Source of the DNA: Marinobacter halodurans
GTDB taxonomy: Bacteria > Pseudomonadota > Gammaproteobacteria > Pseudomonadales > Oleiphilaceae
Direction: 5' to 3'
Assembly (NCBI RefSeq): GCF_004327985.1
Contig: NZ_SJDL01000013.1
Location: forward strand, 1 to 64,000
Length of the DNA stretch: 64,000 nucleotides
Shown here piece after piece: positions 8,764 through 17,731 of the stretch. Position 1 is the first letter of the stretch, and each line of letters starts with the position of its first letter. The position numbers were made by a program, and so were the translations under genes. The notes under the pieces were generated by a model, which did not search any database, was not told the origin of the DNA, and saw nothing but the letters and a program-made list of their open reading frames with translations.

Positions 8764-10506
8764 TTAATGGGAATGGGACGGCACCTTGGCGCCGCGCCGC
8801 CCGACAAGAAAATCAAAGTCACAGCCTTCGTCCGCCTGCAGGACGTGGTCGATGTAGAGCTGCAGGTAGCCACCGTCGCTGGCCAGGACCCTGGATGTGC
8901 CGGGCCGGATGTCTTTCATGCGCTCCGCCAGCTCAGTTTCGCTGACATCCAGATGCAGGCGCCCTGATTCGCAATCCAGCTCGATCCAGTCACCCTCGCG
9001 TACGGCGGCCAACGGCCCGCCGTCAGCGGCTTCCGGCGCCACATGCAGTACCACCGTGCCATAGGCGGTACCGCTCATGCGCGCATCGGAGATACGCACC
9101 ATGTCGGTGATGCCCTGCTCCAGCAGCTTGGCGGGCAGCCCCATGTTGCCAACCTCCGCCATGCCCGGATATCCCTTGGGGCCGCAGTTGCGCATCACCA
9201 GCACGCTGTTGGCATCCACCTCCAGCTCCGGATCGTTGATCCGCGCTTTGTAGTGATCGAAGTTGTCGAACACCACCGCCCGGCCCCGATGTTTCATCAA
9301 CTCCGGCGTCGCCGCCGAGGGTTTCAGGACCGCCCCGCGGGGCGCCAGGTTTCCGCGCAGGACGCAGATACCCCCGTCCTCGCATAGCGGGCTATCCAGC
9401 GGGCGAATCACCTCATCGTTGTACAGGGGGGCGTCCTGGACGTTCTCCCACAGCGTTTTACCATTGGCCGTCAGTGCGTTCGGGTGCGGCAGGCGGTTGG
9501 CCTCGCCGAGTCGGCGCAGCACCGCCGGCAGGCCTCCGGCGTAATAGAACTCTTCCATCAGGAAACGTCCGGAGGGCTGCAAATCCACGATGGTCGGGGT
9601 GCCCCGGCCGATCCGGGTCCAGTCCTCCATCGAGAGATCGACGCCGATCCGGCCGGCAATGGCCTTGAGGTGCACCACCGCGTTGGTAGAGCCGCCAATG
9701 GCCGCCGTTACGCGGATGGCATTCTCGAAGGCTTCGCGGGTCAGGATCTTCGACAGCCGCAGGTCCTCGTTGACCATGTCCACGATCCGGTTTCCGGAGA
9801 GCTGGGCCAGGACATAGCGCCGGGAATCCACCGCTGGAATCGCCGCGTTGTGAGGCAACGAGGTGCCCAGGGACTCGGCGATGCTGGCCATGGTGGAGGC
9901 CGTCCCCATGGTGTTGCAGGTGCCGGCGGACCGGGACATGTCCGCCTCGGCCGACATGAAATCGTGGATCGAGATCCGGCCGGCCTTGACCTGCTCGGAC
10001 AATTGCCAGACGGCGGTTCCGGACCCGATGTCCCGGCCCTTGTGTTTACCATTCAGCATCGGGCCGCCGCTGACGACGATGGTCGGCAGATCACAGCTGG
10101 CTGCCCCCATCAGCAGGGCCGGGGTCGTCTTGTCACAGCCCACCAGCAGCACCACGCCGTCTACCGGGTTGCCGCGCAGGGATTCTTCCACATCCATGCT
10201 GGCCAGGTTCCGGGTCAGCATGGCCGTCGGCCGCAGGTTGGACTCGCCGTTGGAGAACACCGGGAACTCCACCGGAAAGCCTCCGGCCTCCAGGATGCCC
10301 TGGCGCACCTTGTCGGCGATGCGACGGAAATGGGCATTGCAGGGGGTCAGTTCGGACCAGGTGTTGCAGATGCCGATCACCGGTCGGCCATCGAACATGT
10401 GCCCGGGAAAACCCTGGTTCTTCATCCAGCTTCGATACATGAAGCCGTTCTTGTCGGCCGTGCCGAACCACGCTTCCGAGCGGAGCGGGCGTTTCTTGTC
10501 GGACAT
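8764..10506 (-). CDS. IlvD/Edd-family sugar-acid dehydratase, probable L-arabonate dehydratase
   Basis: This 580-residue Fe-S dehydratase removes water from an aldonic acid to give a 2-keto-3-deoxy acid. Cys56, Cys124 (VGCDKTTP) and Cys197 (GTCNTMG) are at the positions used for the [2Fe-2S] cluster in L-arabonate dehydratase of Rhizobium leguminosarum (59, 127, 200 there), each shifted by three. The N-terminus RSEAWFG and FMYRSWMKNQGFP are typical of this aldonate subgroup rather than IlvD. It ends a same-strand series with an AraFGH-type importer, starting 54 bp after the permease with ribosome binding site aggagcactatccg. D-galactonate or D-xylonate could also be substrates. Confidence 0.85.
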   Translation of the reverse strand: MSDKKRPLRSEAWFGTADKNGFMYRSWMKNQGFPGHMFDGRPVIGICNTWSELTPCNAHFRRIADKVRQGILEAGGFPVEFPVFSNGESNLRPTAMLTRNLASMDVEESLRGNPVDGVVLLVGCDKTTPALLMGAASCDLPTIVVSGGPMLNGKHKGRDIGSGTAVWQLSEQVKAGRISIHDFMSAEADMSRSAGTCNTMGTASTMASIAESLGTSLPHNAAIPAVDSRRYVLAQLSGNRIVDMVNEDLRLSKILTREAFENAIRVTAAIGGSTNAVVHLKAIAGRIGVDLSMEDWTRIGRGTPTIVDLQPSGRFLMEEFYYAGGLPAVLRRLGEANRLPHPNALTANGKTLWENVQDAPLYNDEVIRPLDSPLCEDGGICVLRGNLAPRGAVLKPSAATPELMKHRGRAVVFDNFDHYKARINDPELEVDANSVLVMRNCGPKGYPGMAEVGNMGLPAKLLEQGITDMVRISDARMSGTAYGTVVLHVAPEAADGGPLAAVREGDWIELDCESGRLHLDVSETELAERMKDIRPGTSRVLASDGGYLQLYIDHVLQADEGCDFDFLVGRRGAKVPSHSH

Positions 10507-10560
10507 CGGATAGTGCTCCTGAGTACAGATTCGGACCCCGTTAAGGACGTCAGTTTCGGA

Positions 10561-11571
10561 TCAGACCCGGCTGCGGCGGGTCTGTTTCCAACGGTCGAAC
10601 AGCACGGCCAGCAGCAGGATCGCGCCGCGGACCAGATATTGGTAGAACGTGGGTACGTTGAGCAGCCCCATGGCATTCTGCACGCTGCCCATGATCAGGA
10701 CGCCAACCAGCACACCGGTAATGGATGCCACGCCGCCGGACAGGGACACACCACCCAATACACAGGCCGAGATCACCGCCAGCTCCAGTCCGATGGAGGT
10801 ATTGGGATCGCCCAGTCCCATACGCGAGGTCAGCAGGACACCGGCGACGCCGGCCACCACGCCCTGCAGGGCGAACACGGTGATTTTCAGGCGGCGCACG
10901 TTAACGCCGGCCAGGTTGGCCGCCTCGGCGTTGCCGCCGGTGGCCAGCACGTTGCGGCCGAATGCGGTCATGTTCAGCAGCACGCCAAAGATGATGAAGC
11001 AGAAGATCATGGTCCAGACCGGCACCGTCAGCCCCAGGAACGAGGCACTGCCCAGGTCGAAGAAGGACGGGACGGTGATCATCACCGCGTCGCCGCCGGA
11101 AGTGATGTAGGCCAGGCCCCGTACGAACTCCATCGCCGCCAGGGTGGCAATCAGGGAGTTGACGCCGAACTGGGCCACCACGAAACCGTTGAAGGCGCCA
11201 ACGGCGGCACCGGCCGCAACACCGGACATCACCCCGATAAAGACGCTACCGGAGGTGGAGGTCATGACCGCCGCCACCACGCCGGTAAACGCCACGATGG
11301 AGGCCACGGACAGGTCCACTTCGCCCAGTGCCAGTACCATCATCATGGTGGTTGCGATCGTGCCGATCAGGGTGACCGACAGCAGCAGGCCGACGATGTT
11401 CCGGCCGGTGAGAAAATCGGGCACCATAATGGACAGCCCGATAAAGAGCAGGATAAAGACGGCAATCAGTCCTGACGTGTCGAGCAGGTTGCGCACGATC
11501 CGGGACAGCCCGCCGCGGCTGGCCGAAAAGTCCGGAGCGGACTGTGCCTGAGCCAGTTTTTCCGTAGACAT
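10561..11571 (-). CDS. araH: sugar ABC transporter permease, AraH-like
   Basis: This 336-residue RbsC/AraH-family inner-membrane permease has about eight to ten hydrophobic segments. Characteristic stretches are ALGEVDLSVASI near residue 80, GRNVLATGGNAEAANLAGV in the coupling loop and LNVPTFYQYLVRGAILLLAV near the end, the last very like E. coli AraH. It follows the ATPase gene by 26 bp and precedes the dehydratase by 54 bp. L-arabinose is the best guess for the substrate, with D-galactose or D-fucose as alternatives. Confidence 0.85.
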   Translation of the reverse strand: MSTEKLAQAQSAPDFSASRGGLSRIVRNLLDTSGLIAVFILLFIGLSIMVPDFLTGRNIVGLLLSVTLIGTIATTMMMVLALGEVDLSVASIVAFTGVVAAVMTSTSGSVFIGVMSGVAAGAAVGAFNGFVVAQFGVNSLIATLAAMEFVRGLAYITSGGDAVMITVPSFFDLGSASFLGLTVPVWTMIFCFIIFGVLLNMTAFGRNVLATGGNAEAANLAGVNVRRLKITVFALQGVVAGVAGVLLTSRMGLGDPNTSIGLELAVISACVLGGVSLSGGVASITGVLVGVLIMGSVQNAMGLLNVPTFYQYLVRGAILLLAVLFDRWKQTRRSRV

Positions 11572-11597
11572 GGTTATTCTCTCTTCACTGTTGGGAA

Positions 11598-13091
11598 TCA
11601 GGCTGGCAAAGCCAGGCCGAGCAAACGTTCAGGCGTGGCCTGATCGCGATGCACCACGTCGATCACGCGGCCATCCCGCATCACACCGATGCGATCGCAG
11701 ATCGAACTGACCTCAGCCAGGTCACTGGAGATCACCACCACGCTCTTGCCCTGCTCGGCCAGGTCATACAGCAGCGAATAGATATCCCGCCGCGCCCCCA
11801 CGTCGATGCCGCGGGTGGGTTCGTCCATGACGAACACATCGATGTCTTCCGCCAGCCAGCGGGCCAGGATGGTCTTCTGCTGGTTACCGCCGGACAGCGT
11901 TCCGATGCGGGTTTCCGGCCCGGGGGTCTTGATGCGCAGGCGCCGGATGTAATCCCGGGCATTACGGGTTTCCCGGGCGGTGTTGCGGAACAGCTTCCAG
12001 CGGGAGAAGAAGCGCCGGCAACTGATGTTGATGTTGTCGCCAACGCTGGCGATGGCAAAGATCCCCTGCGTCTTCCGGTCTTCCGGGCACATCGCAATGC
12101 CGGACTGGATCGCCTCCCGGGGGCTTGTAAAGAGGCCGTCACGCCCCTTGAAGCGCACCGAGCCGGCCTCGGCCTTCTCAGCACCGCACACCAGGCGCAG
12201 CAGTTCGCTGCGACCGGCCCCGACCAGCCCGAACAGGCCGAAGACCTCGCCCTGGCGCACGTCAAAACTGGCGGGTTCGGCAATCCCCGGTCCTTTCAGA
12301 CCTTTCACTTCCAGTTGGACGGGACCATGCTGGCGCTCGCGATAGCCGTAGACATCCTCGATTTCGCGACCGACCATCTCGCTGACCAGCACATCGTGGT
12401 CGATATGCTCCAGCGTGGGATGGGTGCTGATGTGCTGGCCGTCCCGGAAGACGGTAATGGCGTCGCACATTTCAAAGACCTCATCCATCCGGTGGGTCAC
12501 ATAGAGCACCACCTTGCCCTCGTCCCGCAGGCGTTTAACGATGCGCTTGAGATTGCGAATCTCCTGGACAGACAGACTGCTGGTCGGCTCGTCGAAGGCA
12601 ATGATCCGGGCATTGCGCAGCAGCGCGCGGCCAATCTCAATCATCTGCTGCTGGCCGATGGACAGGTCCCGCACCCGCGTGGCCGGGTCGATGCCCTCCT
12701 CACCCAGATCGCGCAATACACCGAGCGCGGTCTCCCTGAGGGCCCGGCGGTCGACAAACCCTTTGCGGACGGGAAGCTGGCCGAGCAGCAGGTTTTCCGC
12801 CACCGACAGGTTGGGCGACAGTGTCAGTTCCTGGTAGATGATGGCGATGCCCTGGTCCAGCGCTTCCCGTTCGTTGGCAAAGACATGGCGCTCGCCATCG
12901 ATCCAGAGTGCGCCGGAGGTGACCCGGTTGACGCCGCTGAGTACCTTGAGCAGGGTCGATTTACCCGCCCCGTTCTCCCCCATCAACGCGTGGACCTCGC
13001 CGGCGTTGGCGCCGAAGGACACATGGTCGAGCGCCCGTACGCCGGGAAATTCCACGGAAATGTCGTCGAACCGGAGGTATGGATCAGACAT
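11598..13091 (-). CDS. araG: sugar ABC transporter ATP-binding protein, AraG-like (duplicated ABC)
   Basis: This 497-residue protein carries two fused ABC domains, as in AraG/MglA/RbsA. The first has Walker A GENGAGKST (38-46), signature LSIGQQQMIEI and Walker B IIAFDEPTS. The second has the degenerate Walker A GLVGAGRSE, signature LSGGNQQK and VFVMDEPTRGID. It energises import of the sugar captured by the binding protein encoded upstream. The start ATG at 13091 is followed by the canonical YLRFDDISVEFPGV. A hairpin lies in the 66-bp gap from the binding protein gene. Confidence 0.9.
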   Translation of the reverse strand: MSDPYLRFDDISVEFPGVRALDHVSFGANAGEVHALMGENGAGKSTLLKVLSGVNRVTSGALWIDGERHVFANEREALDQGIAIIYQELTLSPNLSVAENLLLGQLPVRKGFVDRRALRETALGVLRDLGEEGIDPATRVRDLSIGQQQMIEIGRALLRNARIIAFDEPTSSLSVQEIRNLKRIVKRLRDEGKVVLYVTHRMDEVFEMCDAITVFRDGQHISTHPTLEHIDHDVLVSEMVGREIEDVYGYRERQHGPVQLEVKGLKGPGIAEPASFDVRQGEVFGLFGLVGAGRSELLRLVCGAEKAEAGSVRFKGRDGLFTSPREAIQSGIAMCPEDRKTQGIFAIASVGDNINISCRRFFSRWKLFRNTARETRNARDYIRRLRIKTPGPETRIGTLSGGNQQKTILARWLAEDIDVFVMDEPTRGIDVGARRDIYSLLYDLAEQGKSVVVISSDLAEVSSICDRIGVMRDGRVIDVVHRDQATPERLLGLALPA

Positions 13092-13118
13092 GATTGAACT
13101 CCCGAAAGCCCTGAACGG

Positions 13119-13148
13119 CCGGGTGCCCCGATTGCATCGGACACCCGG
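13119..13148 (-). promoter_or_regulatory. intercistronic hairpin between araF-like and araG-like genes
   Basis: CCGGGTG (13119-13125) pairs with CACCCGG (13142-13148), with an inner pairing CCGAT/ATCGG. There is no T-tract, so this is more likely an mRNA-stabilising or attenuating hairpin that keeps binding-protein message above ATPase message than a full terminator. Confidence 0.55.
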
Positions 13149-13157
13149 CGCCCCTAC

Positions 13158-14153
13158 CTACAGACCGAGCTCGTCGCGGACCTGTTGCCAGTTGTCCCGC
13201 GTCATCAGCTTGCCCGTCGTCTGGGTATCCGCCGGCGGCTTCTCGCCTTCGGTGACCCAGTTGTAGAGGTTCAGGGCACTCTGTCGGCCATGCATGGTGG
13301 AACTGACCGCGATGGTGCCGTAGAAGCCCGTCGGCTTTTCCCGTGAGAATTCGGCGAATGCGGCGCCGGAGCCGTTGATGCCCACGCCAATCACGTCATC
13401 GGCGGTCAGGCCATACTGCTCGCTGGCGCGAACCCCACCCAGCACGCTCTCCTCGTTCAGCGCGTAGATGACCCAGTGCTTGAACTTGCTTTGCTTGGAA
13501 AACACCGGCGAAGCGGCGGCGAAAGCGCTGCTGGTGTCCGTGTTCTGCTGGGGTGCGTCGAAGATGTTGTCCTTGTTGAAACCGGCTTTGACCAGGGCAT
13601 CCGTCGCGCCATCCGTGCGCTCCTTGGCGGTGGGCAGCTCATAGTTGCTGATGCGCAACGCCGCCACGTCGTCCATGTCCCACCCGCGGGCCTTGATCTG
13701 TTCGGCTATGGTGTTGCCGACCTGCTGGCCGATCTTGTAGCCGGACATACCCAGGTGGGGAACGCCCTTCATCGGATCGCCGTCCGAATTGACGAAGCGG
13801 TCATCGACGGTGACCACCTTCATGTCGTACTGGTCCGCGCGACGCTTGATCACCGGCCCCAGGCGCACATCCGGCGGACAGATGACGAAGCCCTGGGCGC
13901 CCTGGGAGTGGAGGTTATCGATGGCGGAAAGGACTTCCTGGCCGTCGACACCCGACAGCTTCACCACTTCGAATCCGTCTTTCTTGCCGAGCTCGGTGGC
14001 CGCACGCTGTTCATTGATGAACCAGGCCTGTTCCGGCTTCTTGACGATAAATCCCAGGGTGATGTCCTCTTTCGCCGCGTGGGCGGACATCAGCGGGAGG
14101 CAGGCGACACTGGCACCAATAACCAGTGTCCGGAGCTTACTAAGAGATAGCAT
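13158..14153 (-). CDS. araF: periplasmic sugar-binding protein, AraF-like
   Basis: This 331-residue protein has a signal peptide ([24 protein letters not shown], cleavage near residue 26) and a type I periplasmic binding fold. ITLGFIVKKPEQAWFINEQRAA closely resembles the start of mature E. coli AraF (LGFLVKQPEEPWFQTEWKFA). The ATG at 14153 has a strong site (caggagacgttc), although the open frame runs on to 14459. It is the first gene of a four-gene same-strand operon (binding protein, ATPase, permease, dehydratase), which ties sugar uptake to oxidative catabolism. Confidence 0.88.
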   Translation of the reverse strand: MLSLSKLRTLVIGASVACLPLMSAHAAKEDITLGFIVKKPEQAWFINEQRAATELGKKDGFEVVKLSGVDGQEVLSAIDNLHSQGAQGFVICPPDVRLGPVIKRRADQYDMKVVTVDDRFVNSDGDPMKGVPHLGMSGYKIGQQVGNTIAEQIKARGWDMDDVAALRISNYELPTAKERTDGATDALVKAGFNKDNIFDAPQQNTDTSSAFAAASPVFSKQSKFKHWVIYALNEESVLGGVRASEQYGLTADDVIGVGINGSGAAFAEFSREKPTGFYGTIAVSSTMHGRQSALNLYNWVTEGEKPPADTQTTGKLMTRDNWQQVRDELGL

Positions 14154-14275
14154 GAACGTCTCCTGAGTGCCTCTTGGGCACGGTTTGTTGTTGTTACGCA
14201 CACGTCCTGTGTCCTGAAGACAGTCCCACCTTAGGGCGGCCAGGGATATCCTACAAATCCCAATTTTAGCCATTC

Positions 14276-14297
14276 TTGATATGCTTTTTGATATCAA
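14276..14297. promoter_or_regulatory. candidate LysR/GbpR operator in the araF promoter
   Basis: TTGATAT (14276-14282) and ATATCAA (14291-14297) are exact inverted repeats with an 8-base spacer, which contains the T-N11-A pattern of LysR-type boxes. A related sequence (GATATGC...TG.TAT) occurs at 17709-17731 ahead of the aldose dehydrogenase gene. Confidence 0.55.
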
Positions 14298-14349
14298 TAC
14301 TTGCTTGACCGAAGTCGTTCTCAAGCCAGCGCCAACAGAGGCCGCATAC

Positions 14350-14386
14350 AAAAAGGCCACCGACGGCCTGGTGCCGACGATGGCCT
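14350..14386 (-). terminator. terminator of the aldose epimerase gene
   Basis: On the minus strand, GGCCA and TGGCC with an extended GC-rich inner pairing are followed by TTTTT (14350-14354). It lies just after the epimerase stop and before the araF promoter. Confidence 0.65.
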
Positions 14387-14403
14387 GAAACGGGTCTCGA
14401 CGA

Positions 14404-15576
14404 TCAACGCGCGGAGAAGGTATACACCGTGCGTGAGTGATAGGTATCGCCCGGTTCAAGGATGGTGGAAGGGAAGCCGTCCTGATTCGGCGAGTCCGGG
14501 AAGTGCTGGGTCTCCAATGCGAAACCGGTGCGATGCCCGTAAGCCCGGCCGGATTTTCCGGTCAGCGTGCCGTCCAGGAAATTCCCCGAATAGAACTGGA
14601 TGCCCGGTTCTGTCGTGGCGATTTCCAGGATCCGGCCACTGTCCGGTTCGGTCACCCTTGCCGCCTGGACCAGTTCGCCTTTACTCCCGTCCGGGCGATT
14701 CAACACGAAATTGTGATCGTAGCCCGGACCGTATTCCAACTGGGTATTGTCCTCGTCAATCCGCTTACCAATCGCGGTGGCTTGACGAAAATCAAACGGC
14801 GTTCCCTCCACCGAACGGATTTCGCCGGTTGGGATCAAGGTGTCGTCCACCGGCGTGAACGCATCCGCATTGATCATCAGTCGATGGTCGAGGATGCTGC
14901 CGCTGCCCTCGCCTTCCAGGTTGAAATAGGAGTGTTGTGTGAGGTTAACCGGCGTTGCCTTCGTGGTCGTCGCGTTATACTCGACGGACAGCGTGTCCTG
15001 GTCACCCAACGTGTAGGTCACGGTGACATCCAGCTTGCCAGGGTAACCTTCCTCTCCGTCCGCACTGACGTACTTCAGGATAACCCCCGCCCCTTTATCG
15101 TTGGAGAAAGGCTTCGCGTTCCATAACACCTGGTTGAACCCCTTGTTCCCCCCGTGGAGGTGGTTGGGGCCGTTGTTCTTCGCGAGATTGTAGGTCTGGC
15201 CGTCGAGGGTGAACTGGCCGCCGGCAATCCGGTTGCCGTAGCGGCCGATCAGCGCGCCGAAATACGGATTCGATTTCCGGTAGGCATCGGACAGGTAGCC
15301 CTCCAGGGAGTCGAAGCCCAGCACAATGTCATCGACATCGCCGCTGCTGTCCGGCGTGCGTAGCGAGACGATGATACCGCCGTAATCGGTCACGGCCATC
15401 TCGATACCGTGCGCGTTGGAGAATCGATACAGCCTGGCCTGGCGGCCATCCGGCAGCGTCCCGAAGACTGACGTTGTGACGGCGCCTGTCGATGCCTTGG
15501 CGTTATCGGCGGCTGCGGCCTGGCCACTGACGGCGAGGGCCAGGACCAGGGGTGCGGACAGGGTTATCCATTTCAT
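14404..15576 (-). CDS. galM: secreted aldose 1-epimerase (mutarotase)
   Basis: This 390-residue GalM-family enzyme interconverts alpha and beta anomers of aldoses. A signal peptide (MKWITLSAPLVLALAVSGQAAA) shows it works in the periplasm. Active-site landmarks are GRYGNRIAGGQF, NNGPNHLHGG, LTQHSYFNL with the acid histidine, and GYDHNFVL. The C-terminal GFALETQHFPDSPNQ segment is standard. The ATG at 15576 has a good site (caggagcacaacc). It lies upstream of the importer operon on the same strand but is separated by a terminator and promoter. It probably supplies the anomer used by the binding protein or the pyranose dehydrogenase. Confidence 0.9.
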   Translation of the reverse strand: MKWITLSAPLVLALAVSGQAAAADNAKASTGAVTTSVFGTLPDGRQARLYRFSNAHGIEMAVTDYGGIIVSLRTPDSSGDVDDIVLGFDSLEGYLSDAYRKSNPYFGALIGRYGNRIAGGQFTLDGQTYNLAKNNGPNHLHGGNKGFNQVLWNAKPFSNDKGAGVILKYVSADGEEGYPGKLDVTVTYTLGDQDTLSVEYNATTTKATPVNLTQHSYFNLEGEGSGSILDHRLMINADAFTPVDDTLIPTGEIRSVEGTPFDFRQATAIGKRIDEDNTQLEYGPGYDHNFVLNRPDGSKGELVQAARVTEPDSGRILEIATTEPGIQFYSGNFLDGTLTGKSGRAYGHRTGFALETQHFPDSPNQDGFPSTILEPGDTYHSRTVYTFSAR

Positions 15577-15726
15577 GGTTGTGCTCCTGCTTTTGGGTTT
15601 GTTGTTGTTTGAAGAAGTGGACGCGATGGCCCGATGTCACGTTAGACTAGGGTTTGATACACGACTAATACCGTTTTTCAGGAAAACCAATAACAAAATC
15701 AATATCCCCAAATACAGGACACGCCT

Positions 15727-16668
15727 ATGGCCGCACTCGCCAGCGATTGGTTCCTCCGTGCACGACTGAAACTGCGCCACCTACAACTGTTCCTGGCGCT
15801 GGACGAACACCGCAACCTGCACCGGGCGGCGGAAAGCCTGTCCATGAACCAGCCCGCCGCATCGAAACTTCTCAATGACCTGGAAGAACAGCTCGGAGTG
15901 GTGTTGTTCGACCGGCATCCCCGCGGGATGACCCCCAACTGGTACGGCGAGATCATGATCCGCCACGCCCGCAGCATCGTCTCCCAGCTCACCCATACCG
16001 GCGAGGAAATCAACGCCATGCGGGAAGGCAACGCGGGTATGGTCGCCGTCGGCGCCGTCATGGCTCCGGCGGTCACCATCCTGACCAGTGCGGTGGAGCG
16101 GGTTCACCGGGCACTGCCCGGCCTCAAGGTCAGAATCGATGTGGATGTCAGCAAACGGCTGGTGCCACGGCTGATCGAAGGCGAATTCGATTTCGTCGTC
16201 AGCCGCATACCGGAAGGTTTCACGGCGGAACACTTCATCTTCGAGGAAATCGGGGAGGAGGATATCTGCATCGTCTGCCGCGAAGGGCACCCGGCAATGG
16301 GTGAGGCACCGGTTTCGCTGGAGGCGTTGACCGACTACCCCTGGTCCCTGCAACCACCGGGCGCCCTGCTCCGCCAGCGGGTCGACAACCTGTTCCTGCA
16401 CTACGGCGTGCAACCCCCGAAATACATTGTCGACTCGCCGGACTTCCTGGTGTCCCTGGCCCTGGTGGACAAGTCCGATACGCTGACCGTAACCACCCGC
16501 CAAGTGGCTGAGATGCTGTGCGCTCCCCAGCGGTTCAGCATCCTGCCCTTTGGCGAGCCCATACGGGTCCAGCCCTACGGCCTAGTCAGCCTGCGGGACA
16601 AACGCCTGTCACCGGGGGCGTCGGCCCTGATGAAGACACTGCGTGACATCATTCGCGAGAAAGCCTGA
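15727..16668 (+). CDS. LysR-family regulator, GbpR-like (sugar uptake control)
   Basis: This 313-residue protein has an N-terminal winged helix (LKLRHLQLFLALDEHRNLHRAAESL, then QPAASKLLNDLEEQLG) and a LysR substrate-binding domain from about residue 95. The long leader before the HTH and the phrase VVLFDRHPRGMTPNWYGE resemble GbpR, which controls a galactose/arabinose binding protein in Agrobacterium. It is divergent from the epimerase gene and convergent (20-bp gap) with the aldose dehydrogenase gene. Likely targets are the araF promoter and the dehydrogenase promoter. Confidence 0.85.
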   Translation: MAALASDWFLRARLKLRHLQLFLALDEHRNLHRAAESLSMNQPAASKLLNDLEEQLGVVLFDRHPRGMTPNWYGEIMIRHARSIVSQLTHTGEEINAMREGNAGMVAVGAVMAPAVTILTSAVERVHRALPGLKVRIDVDVSKRLVPRLIEGEFDFVVSRIPEGFTAEHFIFEEIGEEDICIVCREGHPAMGEAPVSLEALTDYPWSLQPPGALLRQRVDNLFLHYGVQPPKYIVDSPDFLVSLALVDKSDTLTVTTRQVAEMLCAPQRFSILPFGEPIRVQPYGLVSLRDKRLSPGASALMKTLRDIIREKA

Positions 16669-16688
16669 GTCCCCTGTGGCTGGCCGAG

Positions 16689-17624
16689 TCAGTCCCGTTG
16701 CCAGTGAAACGGATCTACGATGACACGACGCCCCAGGAGGAAGGCATCGGCCACGTGCCGGAGGGGGCTGGCATCCACGTCATGCTCACCACGGCCGATC
16801 AGTTCGGCAAAGCGCTGGTAAAGCCCCGGATATTCCTGCTCCGGCGCCTCCAACTGGAGTTCACCGTCGACAAGGAGCTGGCTGCCCCCCTTGGACAGGG
16901 TCAGCTTCCCGCCATCCGTTTCGATATGGATATCCCAGATCTGGGGCCCTTGCTGGCGGAAGTCGAAAGCCGCGTTGACCGGGTAGCCGGCGGCACTGGC
17001 AAAGCCCAGGTCGGCGGCGATTGGCGCCTGCCGGTTATCCGGCACGGCCAGGACGCCCTCGCGGAAGAAAAACGGCTCGTCCAGAATTGCCGTGGCGATC
17101 GACAGCGCGTTGATCCCGGGGTCAAACACGCCCATCCCACCCGGTTCCCAGATCCAGTCCTGGCCGGGATGCCAGACGCAGACATCCTCTTTCCATTCGA
17201 TATCGACGCCGATAATACGGCGCGACTTAAGCCACTCCCTTGCCGGCGCTACGGCCGGGGCATGACGGGAATGCCACGAGGCAAACAGCGTCCGGTCCGC
17301 AACGCGAGCCTGCCGCTCAAGCTCACCGACCTCTGCCAGGGTCGCCCCGGGCGGTTTTTCCAGCAGGACATGACAGCCCCGCGCCAGCGCCTCGCTGGCC
17401 AGTCCATAGCGCACCGCCGGCGGCACGCAGAGGGCCACGGCGTCCATCTCCGGCACCGCATCCAGCATGGCCGTCATGGAAGTATAGTGTGGCAGGGAGT
17501 CCGGCACCCTGGAGGGGCTGGCCACCGCCACCAACTCGTAGGCCGGGTTGTCATTGAGAGCGGGCAGGTGCTGATCGCGCGCAATCTTGCCGAAGCCCAC
17601 GATTCCAATCCTGATAGCGGACAT
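16689..17624 (-). CDS. Gfo/Idh/MocA-family aldose 1-dehydrogenase (L-arabinose/D-galactose)
   Basis: This 311-residue oxidoreductase has an N-terminal Rossmann motif (GIVGFGKIARDQHLPAL) and the EKPPG motif. Lys90, Asp168 and Asn172 correspond, with a one-residue offset, to Lys91, Asp169 and Asn173 of Azospirillum brasilense L-arabinose 1-dehydrogenase. The segments WKEDV.VWHPGQ.WIWEPGG and FDPGINALSI are nearly the same. It oxidises the sugar to the lactone, the first step before the dehydratase at 8764-10506. The ATG at 17624 was chosen over an upstream frame start at 17663 because it matches the family N-terminus. No lactonase or aldonate-semialdehyde genes are in the window. Confidence 0.88.
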   Translation of the reverse strand: MSAIRIGIVGFGKIARDQHLPALNDNPAYELVAVASPSRVPDSLPHYTSMTAMLDAVPEMDAVALCVPPAVRYGLASEALARGCHVLLEKPPGATLAEVGELERQARVADRTLFASWHSRHAPAVAPAREWLKSRRIIGVDIEWKEDVCVWHPGQDWIWEPGGMGVFDPGINALSIATAILDEPFFFREGVLAVPDNRQAPIAADLGFASAAGYPVNAAFDFRQQGPQIWDIHIETDGGKLTLSKGGSQLLVDGELQLEAPEQEYPGLYQRFAELIGRGEHDVDASPLRHVADAFLLGRRVIVDPFHWQRD

Positions 17625-17708
17625 AGTGTTCTCATCTGATCGTTGAAAGACTGATGCCCTCACCTTAACGGGACTGACGAATATCTTCTAATAGCGATTC
17701 CCACCGGT

Positions 17709-17731
17709 TTCGATATGCATTCTGGTATAGC
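17709..17731. promoter_or_regulatory. candidate second LysR/GbpR operator, upstream of aldose dehydrogenase
   Basis: GATATGC at 17712-17718 followed by TTCTGGTAT matches the araF-promoter site (GATATGCTTTTTGATAT) at most positions. It lies about 90 bp upstream of the dehydrogenase start. Confidence 0.45.

Noticed and set aside
9484-11475. 663-codon open frame on the plus strand opposite the arabonate dehydratase and permease genes
   Set aside because: Its protein is Gly/His/Gln-rich without motifs, and the minus strand has two well-conserved genes. It is a shadow frame of GC-rich codons.
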